From Metellina segmentata (taxonomy: Eukaryota > Arthropoda > Arachnida > Araneae > Tetragnathidae): 64,000 nucleotides of DNA. Under the pieces are notes generated by a model, which had not been told where the DNA came from, did no database searches, and saw only the letters and a list, made by a program, of their open reading frames with translations. The position numbers and the translations under genes are program-made. The DNA is taken from contig OX375872.1 of assembly GCA_947359465.1 (NCBI GenBank), positions 125,624,337 through 125,688,336 on the forward strand. Reading direction: 5' to 3'. Below, piece by piece: positions 49,081 through 59,713 of the stretch (position 1 is the stretch's first letter; every line of letters begins with the position of its first letter).

Positions 49081-49575
49081 ATGGTATTTCTCTGGAAAGC
49101 TAGGAAGGAGGATTTGATATGGTTGGCAACGGAATTAGGAGAAGAGGTTCCTCAAGAACCTAAAATGTTTAAATTGAAAAGTATAATAGAAGGTTGTAAA
49201 TTCTACGATGCTAAATTTTTCGAAGATTTAGTGGTAACTATTAGTAATGAAACAAAAGAGCTGAGAGTAGCTGAAGGGAGGTTTATAGAAGCCGAGTGGT
49301 GTCAAAAATTCGCTGAAAGGAAGTGGGAAATTAGTCTTACGGTTTCTCGGACAGTAGCGGAAAGGGAGTTTGGAAATGTGATACGAGTTTTGGAAAAAAC
49401 TGAAAGGGAGTTGGAAACAGCCGGAGAGAGAAGGAAAATTGATCGGGTAAAAGCTGAAAAGACGAAGTCCAAGTATGCTATAAAATTGCGAGAATTACAA
49501 ATGCAGAAGGAGAAAAGTGTAGGAAACATCGAAACGGAAAAGGCAATGTCTAGCGAAGATAGGGCAGGAAAATAG
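49081..49575 (+). CDS. Gag-like protein of LTR-C, 164 aa
   Basis: ATG 49081, chosen because it has an A-rich upstream context and because its first residues, WKARKEDLIWLATELGEEV, align with the start of the Gypsy-3 gag at 57334 (GKTRKCDLVGLALEMGEHS). An ATG-free upstream extension to 49051 exists but lacks that match. The N-terminal ~60 residues are a compact hydrophobic module shared with that element; the rest is a long charged helix (E/K/R-rich, about 65-165) that would form a coiled coil. It ends at TAG 49573-49575. There is no capsid or zinc knuckle, so it is only the N-terminal part of a normal gag. Probably made by the element, function unknown. Confidence 0.6.
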   Translation: MVFLWKARKEDLIWLATELGEEVPQEPKMFKLKSIIEGCKFYDAKFFEDLVVTISNETKELRVAEGRFIEAEWCQKFAERKWEISLTVSRTVAEREFGNVIRVLEKTERELETAGERRKIDRVKAEKTKSKYAIKLRELQMQKEKSVGNIETEKAMSSEDRAGK

Positions 49576-49646
49576 GACGGATCCTACGGAGTATCACAAC
49601 AGTCTCCAAAGAAATTATCAAAACGTGTTATTGGGATACCGATGGC

Positions 49647-50450
49647 ATGGTCAAAGTGGAAACTTCGCCAGACAGGGAACTAATAGAAATTTCGAAAGTG
49701 GAAACTTCTCCAGACGAGGAGTTAATAGAAATTTCGAAAGTGGAAACTTCGCTAAATACTGAGGCGATTCATGTTGAGCCAACTACTGAGGAGCAAATAG
49801 AAATTCCAGAAGTGGAAAACAATGCCCCCGAATTATCTTTACTTAAGATAAGTCACGAGGATTTTAAAAGGGGTCAACGAAATAGTGAGGGTTTGAAGGA
49901 GATGTTTGGATTTGTGGAAGGGAGTGCTCCATCTTCGAAAAGAGGGACATATTGCATGGAAACGGGGTTGTTACTAAGACGACAAGTAGATCGTTTGGGG
50001 AATATAAAGAAATTATTAGTCGTTACTGTGGAAATGAGGGATGAAATATGTCGCGACGATTCATTAGCACATTTGGTAAACACCCAAGATGAACAATCGA
50101 AGTACTTGTACTACAAAATGCCCGACTGTTATAGAGGCTTGAAAAGTTTTGTCCCGACATTTGACCAGTGTCGAAGGGCTGGGAAGCTCAATGAAGGGGA
50201 AAAGGAACCACTTGGAATTTTATCTGTAATTCGGGAGATTTTGTCAAAGTTGCATACCGATGCGATTGTTTTACTTGCTAAGAAAGAAGTTCAAAAGCGT
50301 ATCTCGTATTTCATAACGGACATGTGTACAGTAGGAAGGTGTCCTGAAGTTGCGATAATTGAAATGGATTCAGTTTCCGACACAAGAATCCTATCAAAAA
50401 TATTTAGTCGTTTGGGATTTTCGCCCACAGAACTTTATTTTTTGAGCTAA
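49647..50450 (+). CDS. LTR-C ORF2: acidic repeats plus integrase-type linker, 267 aa
   Basis: Open for 267 codons, in a different frame from the upstream gag-like ORF. Residues 1-45 are three imperfect copies of a ~15-residue unit KVETSPDxELIEIS. Residues about 65-160 resemble the stretch before and within the Gypsy integrase N-terminus (QRNSEGLKEMFGF, then ETGLLLRRQVDRLGNIKKLL, then VEMRDEICRD), but the usual H..H..C..C zinc ligands are incomplete. The C-terminal ~100 residues are unrecognised. The likely reading is an internally deleted Gypsy pol that kept an open frame. Whether it is translated, and as what, is unknown. Confidence 0.5.
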   Translation: MVKVETSPDRELIEISKVETSPDEELIEISKVETSLNTEAIHVEPTTEEQIEIPEVENNAPELSLLKISHEDFKRGQRNSEGLKEMFGFVEGSAPSSKRGTYCMETGLLLRRQVDRLGNIKKLLVVTVEMRDEICRDDSLAHLVNTQDEQSKYLYYKMPDCYRGLKSFVPTFDQCRRAGKLNEGEKEPLGILSVIREILSKLHTDAIVLLAKKEVQKRISYFITDMCTVGRCPEVAIIEMDSVSDTRILSKIFSRLGFSPTELYFLS

Positions 50451-51231
50451 CAGTAGAGGTAATGTGTGGAGTTGAAATTGATTTTGAATTTAAAGTGTCA
50501 GAACCTAAAGGTATTCAGATGTTTCAACTATGTTGACTGAAAAAGATTTTTTGTTTATAGGAATAATTTGCATTTACCAGTGAATTGTTGTAAAAAAAAA
50601 TATATATATATATATATATAATAATTAAGTCCTTTTGTGTTAAGGTATATGAATAGTTTTCATATATAATGGTTGGAAATTATGATTATGCAATATAAAT
50701 GATAATTGTGTTACATGTTAAAGAAATATTTGAGAAATAATTTTCTTGATTAATAAGTAGTTGTGTTTATTATTCCTTGTTTGTTTAGTTTTTAATAACT
50801 GAGTAATTGTGTCAGATTAGGTTTTAATGCAAGGAATTAAGGTTTTATAGGCCTTGTTAGTTTTATTTTTGTGTTGTCTTACATTTGATTATCTATTGCC
50901 ATAACTGCATTTTTTGTGTTAAAGAGATAGACTACGTGTCTAAATTTTAGTTACTCAGGAAATTTTACACATATAAGTGTGTTTGATAGATTTAAATTTA
51001 ATCCTTTACAGGTAACTGCACTGTGTAGCATTTTTTTAAATTGTTTTTATCCGTAGGTTTTTTAATTCATTCTGGTAGGTTTTCAAATGTTAAAGTTTGT
51101 CAAATGTCGCAACCTTATATGACAAGGATACTTTGTGCTGTGAAGATACATGTGTTTCAGGAACATTAGTTGTGGATTGCATTGGCATAAAGCTGAAACT
51201 TTTTCCTGATCTCATAGAAAAAAGTTTGTCT
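50451..51231. other. AT-rich non-coding 3' part of LTR-C
   Basis: No ORF of note. A (TA)n run lies at 50602-50623. Confidence 0.6.
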
Positions 51232-51248
51232 AAAAGGGGGAAGGAAGC
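51232..51248 (+). promoter_or_regulatory. Polypurine tract of LTR-C
   Basis: AAAAGGGGGAAGGAAGC directly abuts the 3' LTR, as expected for plus-strand priming. Confidence 0.75.
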
Positions 51249-51604
51249 TGTAACGTCACCGTAGGCGTCCCTCTGACCACAGCTTTCATGGTGGTCCATG
51301 AATTTATGACCGGATGGGGGTATCCCCTTCTCTTTGAACTGGAGCGGCTTCGGAAGAACGTGTGGGGTCTTCTCTCGAGGAAAAGGAGAATCGTGGAAAA
51401 CCGAAACGTGAGCGGACGCAGGACGACTCTGCTCCGTTTTGAAGCCGCGGGACTGAAACCCTAATTTGTACAATATCTATTAGCCTCGAAATAGTTTTAA
51501 CTAATATGTATTCTTCTATAATTAATTAATTGTGCTGTAATTCTAAATGTCGTTTTAATGATCTTCAAGCCACTCGCCACGCAAATAATACTCACGACGT
51601 TACA
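51249..51604 (+). repeat. 3' LTR of LTR-C
   Basis: 356-bp direct repeat of the 5' LTR, ending GACGTTACA, followed by the target duplication GTAT. Confidence 0.94.
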
Positions 51605-53554
51605 GTATCCTTCGTAATGTCAAAAGGTAGGGTTGCAACTTTAAAGAAGCTTACTTTGCCCATGTTGGAATTAATGGCTTGTGTTATAGAAGCTAGAATG
51701 GGGAAGTATCTTAGGGATATCTTCACAAAGATTTAATTGGTGAAATTTCGTTTTGGACTGACTCGATGATCGCGTTATTTTGGATAAAAGGTTGTGCTAT
51801 GCGATGGAAACAATTTGTATCGAATAGAGTCTTAGAGGTTCAGGAGAGATCGGATCCGAAATCTTGGTTGCATTGTAAGTCGGAGGATAATCCTGCAGAT
51901 TTGGTTACCAGAGGAGTTCCGGTTCAGATTTTAGTTGAAAACGGAAAGTGATGGACAGGTCCTTGTTGGCTAGGACAGAAAAACGAAAGTTGGCCTACGG
52001 AGTGTTGCAAAGGGTCACCTGCTTCGGACGTCTTAGAAAAAGGAATTTAAAGGAACTGTGGTTAATATTTTGGTGGTTAGATTGAGTTTGGTAGAAGAGT
52101 TGTGGACTAAATTTTCATCATGGACTAGATTGCTCAGAGTCGTTTCTTGGTGTCTCAGGTTCCTGGGAAATCTTAGAGGGCAAAAAGTGTCGATACCATA
52201 TTTAAAGGTGGAAGAAATAACGAAGGCACACAATTTGATCATAAGAGCTGTTCAAAGTAGTGAATTCGGTGAGGAAATCGGTCTTCTGCAGAAAAACAAA
52301 ACGTTAAGTTCGTCAAGCAAATTGATCCAACTAAGTCCATTTTTGGATCATGAACGATTGCTGAGGGTTCGAGGCAGGCTTAAAAATACAAGCCTTCCTG
52401 AGAACACAAAACATCCCCTCATTATGCCGAAAACTCATCATATCACGGACATGATAATCCGATACTTCCACATAAAGTATCTGCATGGAGCAACACAGTT
52501 AATTAACTCTGCAATTAGACAGAGATACTGGATAATCAGTGCACGAACTGCTATTCGTCGCATCATTAGAAAATGCATGGTGTGAGCTCGTCATCGAAAA
52601 GAACTGTCAAGCCAGTTGATGGGAGATCTTCCAACATCGAGAGCCACTCCTGGCAGAGCCTTCTCTAGAACAGGAACGGATTTCGCCGGTTCATTCCAGG
52701 TCAAGCCCAGAAGAGGTAGAGGAGTGAAAGCTATGAAAACGTATGTATGCGTGTTTGTATGCTTCAAAACAAAGGCTGTACATTTGGAATCTGTAAGCGA
52801 TATGTCCTCGGAGTCTAGCATTGCAGATTTAAAGAGGTTCATTTCCAGAAGAGGAAAACCCCAAGTTTTATATAGCGATTGTGGAACAAACTTTGTAGGT
52901 GCCAAGAATATCCTTCAGGCATGGCGCTCCAAATCAGTCATCCACTACCTCGCTGAGGAAGAAGTTCAATGGAAGTTCAACCCTCCAGGTGCTCCACACT
53001 TTGGCGGTCTCTGGGAGGCAGCTGTGAAATCAATGAAGTATCACCTTAAAAGAGTGATGGGGGTACAAGTGCTGACACAAGAAGAATTTTGCACGGTTCT
53101 AGCTGAAATTGAGGCAGCGTTGAATTCCCGTCCTTTAGTGCCGATTTCAAGTGAACCAGATGATCTATCTGTGATTACACCTGGACATTTCCTGATAGGA
53201 ACTGCCTTGAAGGGAATAAAATAACCAAACGTGACGAACAAAAAACTAACAACTTGTGATAGGTGGAAACTAGTTACTCAACTCTCCCAATCGTTCTGGA
53301 AGAGTTGGTCAAAAGACTATCTCACACAATTGCAAACGAGTGGTAAATGGCACAAGTGTTTACCAAACTTACAGGAAAATGATTTAATGCTCATTAAAGA
53401 GGATGATTTACCAACCTTAAAGTGGCGAATGGGAAGAGTGATGCAAGTTTACCCTGGAAATGACAATAAAGTAAGAGTAGTAAAACTAAAAACTGCTTGT
53501 GGAGAACTCAAACGTCCAATTCATAAGATTGTTCTACTTCCAATTGAAAATTGA
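51605..53554 (+). pseudogene. BEL-A segment 3: RNase H, integrase and C-terminal domain
   Basis: Last part of BEL-A pol after LTR-C. The RNase H remainder (LTLPMLELMACVIEA, WIKGCAMRWKQFVSNRV, EDNPADLVTRG) is followed by the integrase N-terminus near 52340-52590, the core (SDCGTNFVGA near 52866; GGLWEAAVKSM near 53005) and a DUF5641-like C-terminus to TGA 53552-53554. Disabling changes: a shift near 51735, a stop near 51950, TGA 52583-52585 exactly where a zinc-ligand cysteine is expected (KCMV-stop), and TAA 53222-53224. Confidence 0.9.
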
Positions 53555-53607
53555 ACATTCTTTGACTTTTGAATTGATTCACAATTTTATCAATAATTAT
53601 GGTGGAG

Positions 53608-53700
53608 TGGTAGCATCCGATACGTTAGGCCGCCAAAGCGATTGTTTACGCCAAATCAAGTTGGCGGCCGATATAAGCAATTCCAAGATGGCCGCCACAT
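53608..53700 (+). repeat. Probable start of the BEL-A 3' LTR
   Basis: TGGTAGCATCCGATACGTTA begins just after pol and a GGTGGAG purine stretch. It aligns with an inverted sequence starting at 55403 (TGTAGTATCCGATACGTTA, then a similar GCGATG...CGCCAAAT). Two occurrences of the same start support an LTR. The far end of this LTR was not found. Confidence 0.5.
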
Positions 53701-54509
53701 AGCAAAATCCACACCGTGAACCTTTGCATACAGTGCATAAATAATAATAATTTGTTTAAAAATTAAGAAAAAAGCAATATAAATTTCACTTGAAAATTTT
53801 CTAATATTTCAGTCTGGTTTTGTCCGAACATGTACGCAATTTGGGGTTAATTTTATCCTAGTTTTGTCCCTTTAAAAACAAATTTGAATTAAAAAAAACT
53901 AAAAAAAATTGTTAAAAAAAAATTTAATAAAAAAAAACCGCAATTTTTTCAAAACGTCTTGATTTTTATCAATTTTGAATTAGAGACTTTGCAATGCACA
54001 TAAAATTTAAAACAAGAAATCTTTTTTTAATAAGGTAGTTCTTTTCTGTGATCATAATCCACACAAAGGTTTTTGATGAGAAAAAAAAAATCTAAAAATT
54101 ATTCTGCTATCTATAAGTGTGAAAAAATATTTTTTCACAATTTTTCTAGCAATTAGCATTATGTGAGCAACTCAATGGCGATATTCCTGGTTATAGAGCC
54201 ATATATGAAAAAGCAAAACAAATTTTTTTATTGTAACGACTTTACAAGAGGAAATTGTTTTTTAAAGAAGTCAAAGCTTATTGCGCTTAAGGTTTCAATG
54301 CGTTTAAACCAGTATACCGGGAGAAATTTGTTTGTAGATAAGTCACAGCGTATAACGCGCGATCCCCGCCTACCGGCTACCTCGCCGACCCTCCGGGGCC
54401 GGCGAGGACCTTTCACCGTTGGCTTCCATGCGTATAAGTTGCCGTATTGGGTGCCCACCCAAGCATAGTCCAGTGTTTGTAATATAACCAAAAGCTAAAC
54501 GAAAATCAA
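53701..54509. other. Non-coding, nothing recognised
   Basis: A/T-homopolymer-rich DNA with a short GC-rich patch at 54357-54415 (CCGGCTACCTCGCCGACC). No element ends seen. It may include the rest of the BEL-A LTR. Confidence 0.4.
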
Positions 54510-54515
54510 ACTTAC

Positions 54516-54830
54516 CCTCATAGCCGGGTCCTTGAAATTCTGACTATGGTTAACAGTCAAATGCTCGAAACGATAACCCTTGAACTCTTTGTCCTTCGGG
54601 TATTGATACCAGCATATGACTTCCAACAGTAAGAAATTTTTGCAGTTCCTTGCAAAATCCAGCTCCGAATTACCTCAGCCAAAACTTTCTGGTTCCTATT
54701 TTTCACCTCAATCATAAAACATTTATCCGTCCCTCGTTCAAGTCCTCCAAACACCCATTTACCCTCCAATTTCTTACTCCTGTTATACTTTCTTTTGCCA
54801 AACTTTTGTCCATTCTTTCTACATTTTCAC
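54516..54830 (-). pseudogene. Merlin-like (ISXO2/IS1595-type) transposase fragment
   Basis: The minus strand encodes KRKYNRSKKLEGKWVFGG, then GLERGTDKCF, ILQGT and, after a one-base frameshift near 54610, FEHLTVNHSQNFKDP. This run is characteristic of the DDE domain of ISXO2-like transposases, known in animals as Merlin. The homology ends exactly at a GTAAGT (54515-54510), a good splice-donor sequence, where the family normally continues. Upstream the frame meets a stop near 54840. The second catalytic aspartate region reads ISYCWKSY where ISDxWxxY is usual, so the D appears lost. Read as a relic. Confidence 0.65.
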
Positions 54831-55289
54831 TCCTACCTATCACCAGCATCCTTTCTCAATGTTAAAATCATATCATTTTCACATGAAAGACATTTCAGCC
54901 TCTTCCCAATCAAGCTACATGTTTGCAAAAAAAAAATTTCAAACGTTCAATAACACTATCCACTGTTATATCAAATCAACTAAGGGGAAGAAGCAACCAA
55001 GAGGGGGAAAAAATTCTAAATTCCAATCTGCAATTTCAAAAATCAAATTTAATCCAAATTTTTTTTCGAAATTTAAATTGACAAATTTAAAAAATTGTAA
55101 CTTACAATCTGCTTTCCAAACTTATCCTAAAAATTTTGAAAATAAATAAAACAAGTCGATTTTATAAATCAAGAGCAAAATTCATATGCACCCAACAATT
55201 TCAAAGACTGTCTAAATTTTAATTCCGTTCTATATTAAAAAGTGAAAAAGCGTATTTTCTTCCTTAACCAATCATGAGACCCGTTTCTT
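54831..55289. other. Non-coding AT-rich sequence
   Basis: Lysine/asparagine-rich short ORFs (54859-55149) reflect A-rich composition. Nothing recognised. Confidence 0.5.
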
Positions 55290-55403
55290 ATCGTCGGGAG
55301 AAAATATCTAGGGTTGCCTTAAAACTAAGAAAAGCGCGAAAACGGGAAGGTTACCACATTTGGCGATACATCGCTCGAAAGTTGTAACGTATCGGATACT
55401 ACA
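55290..55403 (-). repeat. LTR-like end in inverted orientation
   Basis: Read on the minus strand from 55403 it starts TGTAGTATCCGATACGTTA and resembles 53608 onward for about 60 bp. Likely a solo LTR or fragment of a BEL-A-related element. Its other end was not located. Confidence 0.45.
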
Positions 55404-55641
55404 TACCATCCATAATTTGATGATGTTATTTCTTTTTTTTCTGTATAATAATTGTATATTCTTATTTAATCTTGGAAATTTTGATATAGATTGTTAAGAA
55501 GTAAGTATTAATACTGAAAGTAAATTTCAGGACTGTTTAAGATATATTGTAGATAATACACATCGGGCCCCAGTATGTTGCTTCAGGTTAAAAATGTAGA
55601 TGGCGTTTCCTATAAACGCCGCCCTGTTATGTAGTGTTAGT

Positions 55642-55738
55642 GTATCGTTAGTAGTAATAAAATTCTCGAACGAGAAGGATGTGTCAAAAGTGGCTTCCTT
55701 GGTAGAGAAAGAAATGAGACACCAGGAGTAACGCCTCA
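55642..55738 (+). repeat. Second copy of the segment at 35742-35820
   Basis: Shares TCGTTAGTAGTAATAAAATT and the block TTGGTAGAGAAAGAAATGAG ... CACCAGGAGTAACGCC, with a longer middle. It abuts the hAT fragment. Confidence 0.6.
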
Positions 55739-55914
55739 AACATCGATGTTTTGCTGTCGATGTCGTATCAATAGTTCCTAAACCAGTTTTAAGAAATGGG
55801 GGAAAAGTTTAAATATACTGAATTTTAAAAAGATGTTTAGAAACATCGATGTATTATCAACATCGATGTTTTAATTTTGAACATCGATGTTTTGCTATCA
55901 ATGTCGCATCTCTA
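55739..55914 (-). mobile_element. Fragment of the hAT-type element seen at 14017
   Basis: Contains ACATCGATGT palindromes, the TGCTGTCGATGTCGTATC motif and the AAACCAGTTTTAAGAA stretch, inverted relative to the first copy, and ends in GTCGCATCTCTA like the first copy's right end. The left end is not intact and no target duplication was seen. Confidence 0.7.
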
Positions 55915-57333
55915 GTTGGAAAGCGTTGTTGAGGTCAAAATTTTAACTTGGCTCAGTAATTTTTTCAGATAATGCGCGCTTAAGGACAAAGGTGTCGCTT
56001 GAAGAATCCTACATCCGTTTTGGATTTCATGGAAACAGGTTAGTTTCTGTGCTGTACGGACGCTTATGAATAACAGGTATTTTCTGTTTACCTTTTGTTT
56101 TGCCAGGCCAAACTGGGAAACCATTCTGTAGTAATAATGCATTCCTTTGTGTTCAAGTAACATCCTGTTATCAAAAGGTCATATCTTGTATAAATTACTT
56201 GTTTGAGTTTTGAAAATTTGTCTCAAAAATTATATACCTAACAATCTTTGATATTTTAATTATCTTTTAAGCTATGTCATTTTCTGAAAATAAAATATTC
56301 TAATTTCGATTTGAAATATAAATGTTCGTGCTTATTGGACTGGAAATTAGTCGGACCTTGAAAGTTGGGTTTCCTTTGGTTTAGTAGAACCCTTCTTTGG
56401 TTTAGTAGACAGGAAACAATTTTTTTTCTTGTATTTTGTTGAAAAAGATATATTTTATGTGTGATGTTAACGATTTATTTTCGAATTAAAAGCTTATGAA
56501 TAGGTTTTTAGTGCATTTCGTAAAAGGAAAGAAATATATTATAGTGTTGTATTATAGTATTTTTTTTTAATTCAAGAATGATTGGAGTAATAATTAGTAT
56601 TATGAAGTACACATTTGTAATTTTATGTGGTTTCTAGTTTTGAGTATCACGTGATCAAAGAGATGCTCATGGAAAATGTACATGTAAAGTAAAAGGGATT
56701 ACTCATTCATTCGAATTGCACTCCTGTGACCTTGTAATTGAAAGAGAAGGTGTTTATGGTTTTTCGGGTGCTCTGTTTATAATTGTGCATTTTGAAGGGG
56801 GATTTTTTCTTGACGCACGTTATTTGCTTCGCGAAAGAGAGATTTTTGTTTTGTTGTGTACACACATTTGGGGAGATTGGTTTTTCAGAGCTCGGTTACA
56901 TGAAAGTTTTTGGGGGTTGTGTATAACATACCAATTAAAGTCCTATTGTTTTAAAAAATATGCATAAAATAAATTTAGGATTTTAGTTTGATTATATATG
57001 TTAACTGGTGTACATTTTCTGTCATTGTTACTCATTCTTGCATAAAATATTTGTCAATGTCAAAATATTGCAAACGTATTGATAATAGTGTTATTGTTAA
57101 CCTTATATTATATTTCTTACCAAAGGTTATTTCAGTGAAATATTGTCAACGTTCTGAGGATTTTGAATACGTGTTTATTATACAAATTTAGAACTTTTAC
57201 ACAAATTTTAGATGTTCAATTGAAATTATTTGGGTTTAATGATACAATATTCCGTTTAAAATAGTGCATTTTATTTATACTATTATTAATAGTCAAATAT
57301 AAAGTGACTCTGAACAACAGAACTATAAGGAAA
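55915..57333. other. Non-coding; possibly leader of Gypsy-3
   Basis: No recognised gene. The last few hundred bases before 57334 may be Gypsy-3 leader. No LTR matching 59714-59887 was found upstream, so the 5' LTR seems lost. An 83-codon ORF at 56716-56967 has no recognisable features. Confidence 0.45.
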
Positions 57334-59640
57334 ATGTCATTCGTCGGTAAAACAAGAAAATGCGATCTGGTCGGTCTGGCATTGGAGATGGGGGAACATT
57401 CTGATGATAGAGATACAGTTATCAAATTAAGAACGATTATTACTTCGAGTCCGGCTTACGAAGAAGAATTTGTAAACAACTTACTCCAGCGTATTATCAC
57501 TGAGAGACAGGAACTGGAAGCAAAGATCAAGGAAGAGAAAGAAGAAATTAAAAGAAAGAAAGATTTAGAATTCGAAGAGCGAAAGAGGAAGGATGGTTAC
57601 GAATTCGAGCTACAGAAGTTGAGACTCCAGGAAGAAGCGGCTCGAACGTCAGCTTCCATAGAACAGAATGAAGTTCCACATTCAGCCAAACCAAAACTGG
57701 ATTTGCAGACTCTGATTCAAAGATTTGACCATGCAACAAACTATGTGAGTTTGTACCTCGTCATCTTCGAAAGGCAAGCCCTAAAAAATTCTGGGCAGCA
57801 CATTTAATTGGATTGTTGCCATACGATATTGCTCAAATTATTGCCAGGGAAGCGGAAGAAGTTTCAAAAGATTATGAACAAGTTAAGCAGCTTCTACTTA
57901 AGCGCTATAAGTTAACTCCAGAGAAGTTTCGTCAATCATTCGTGAGACATGCAAAGAGTCCAGAAACCACATGGACAGATTTCGCATATGAAACGAGGAA
58001 CTATTTTTAGGGTTGGATTTCGGGTCTTGAAATCACCACTTTCGACGGACTCTCTGATCTGATGATTGCAGATCAAATAAAACGCCGTGTTCCTCAGGAG
58101 ATTCGAGAACATTTCATCGATGAGTGGACCCGGATAAAAACAGTGAAAGATCTAGTGAAGAAGCTAGACGACTATGAAACGGTTCGACCAAATAACAGAA
58201 AGGATTTTGCTCCCAATACGCAAAATAAACTGTGGAATGGAACTCCAAAGGCTCCAGCGCAGGGGATAGCAAGGCCCAGCGTCGGGATTGTGGAGAGGGG
58301 TCAGCAACAACCGTGAGGCGCAGCAGGACAAACGAACATATCCAAGGACACAGCAGGACAACGGAAGGTCCAATGCTAAAGTAATTTGTTTCTCATGTGG
58401 ATTAGAAGGACACACGAAAGGAACCTGCCCAAATTGAGACAAGATTAAAGATGGTAGAGGTGCTAACAGAAATAAACAGTATCCTCTTAGTCAAGACAGA
58501 GCCCAAAGAACCACTGAACTTCAAAACGAAGACATCAGACCTCCCATAGCATGTTATGGATGTGGTTGCCTAAGAGTTATCAAATCAAGATGCAGCACTT
58601 GCAATCCAACCGTACCGAATGACTATTCGAAATCACCAAATGTTAATAATCTGGAACTTTATAGTTGTTCCACATTAAGACACCCATTGAGCATTATCCA
58701 ATCACAATTTACAACCAACAGACTGCCGTGTGTGCAGACACAGGTTCGACGTATTCCGTGGCCGGAGAAAAGCTGTACAAACGTCTCCAAGAGTTTGGTT
58801 TGCATTTGAGGACAGGAATGTTGAATTAAAGCTTGCTGTTGGCTGCGTGAAAACAACAGATGTCCTCAGTACTGTGGTAGACATGGTAAAATGATCCCAA
58901 CAGAACTTCTTGTCCTAAAACAAGCCAAAGGAAACATAACTCTTTTGTGGAGGACTTCCTCCAAGCAGCAGGGGTAGTTCTGGATCTCCAATAAAATGAA
59001 AGGTTTTTCTCTGAAACCCCGCAAAAGAAAAACAGTTTTATTTCCCTAACACAACTGGCAACGCATGCTACATCCTTATTGGATACATCCCTTCGAAAGG
59101 ATGAAGATAGAGGACTCTTGGTAGTGGAAAAACAACGAATAAATTCTCTCCTACAGAAAAATCGAACATGTTTTCAACCAGGGGGAGAGCCTACACCGTT
59201 AATGGAGCACCGAATCACAACACGTGATCATCTTCCTGTGTCAGTGCCCCCCTACAGGACGAACACTGTCAAGAATGTACAGTACATCCCTGGAAAGTCA
59301 AATGTCATTGCCGACATGTTCTCCCGCCCTGTTTGTAAAGTAGAACAAAGTTCTTCATGTGAAATTTCCAACATTGTTGTTGCGGACTTGCTCACTCAGA
59401 AGTCCCCCACTTCTTATGTGATAGCCAGTATTGATAAACCTTGTGAGCCACTCGCGACATACCTTGTATCTGCACACACCATTCAGAGACATTGATACTA
59501 CTCCAGTATCCCCTCTTCGTAAGACAGGCCGACCACCCAATGTCCCTGTGAACTCGAACACAAATAAAGAACTTTCAAGTCCTTCAGGAACTGCTTCCCG
59601 GACTGGTCGCTTTCCACGGAAAGCCAAAGGAATTGGAACT
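57334..59640 (+). pseudogene. Gypsy-3 gag-pol, internally deleted
   Basis: ATG 57334 starts a gag whose first residues match LTR-C's gag-like ORF. A charged coiled-coil follows, then a SCAN/capsid-like region (LLLKRYKLTPEKFRQSFV, then ADQIKRRVPQEIREHF). Breaks: a frameshift near 57765, TAG at 58008-58010, a stop at 58314-58316 and TGA after the CCHC knuckle CFSCGLEGHTKGTC (near 58390). A protease relic (CADTGSTYSVAG, near 58735) and the linker before RT (CFQPGGEPTP, near 59169) remain. At about 59268 the text jumps from SVPPYRTNTVK straight to YIPGKSNVIADMFSRPVC, the end of RNase H. The entire reverse transcriptase is thus deleted. A short C-terminal piece (GRPPNVPVN...) ends at 59642. Confidence 0.85.
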
Positions 59641-59713
59641 TAACCATAACCACTCCAGTACTTTCCGATCCTGGTCTCCTCACCGGGACGTAGTCCGGAC
59701 CAGAGGGGGAGTC

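Larger units (their letters stand above)
47783..51604 (+). mobile_element. LTR-C: short LTR element nested in BEL-A
   Basis: 3.8-kb element with 356-bp LTRs (TGTAACGTC...GACGTTACA) and a 4-bp target duplication GTAT (47779-47782, 51605-51608). It carries a palindrome array, a gag-like ORF, an acidic-repeat ORF with integrase-type sequence, and a purine tract, but no protease, RT or RNase H. It is therefore non-autonomous and probably derived from a Gypsy element by internal deletion. The LTRs differ at roughly six or seven positions. It interrupts the RNase H region of BEL-A. Confidence 0.92.
39701..53627 (+). mobile_element. BEL-A: BEL/Pao element hosting BEL-B and LTR-C
   Basis: Three separated stretches (39701-40726, 46588-47782, 51605-53627) read as one BEL/Pao gag-pol once the two nested LTR elements are set aside. 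Both insertions have exact target duplications, which confirms the reconstruction at the DNA level. Its gag N-terminus and 5' LTR are missing, cut off at the junction with Gypsy-2. A probable 3' LTR begins at 53608. Confidence 0.88.

Noticed and set aside
54557..54769. Intact small gene for an ISXO2-type protein
   Set aside because: The frame is only part of the domain, has a frameshift near 54610 and lacks an expected aspartate.
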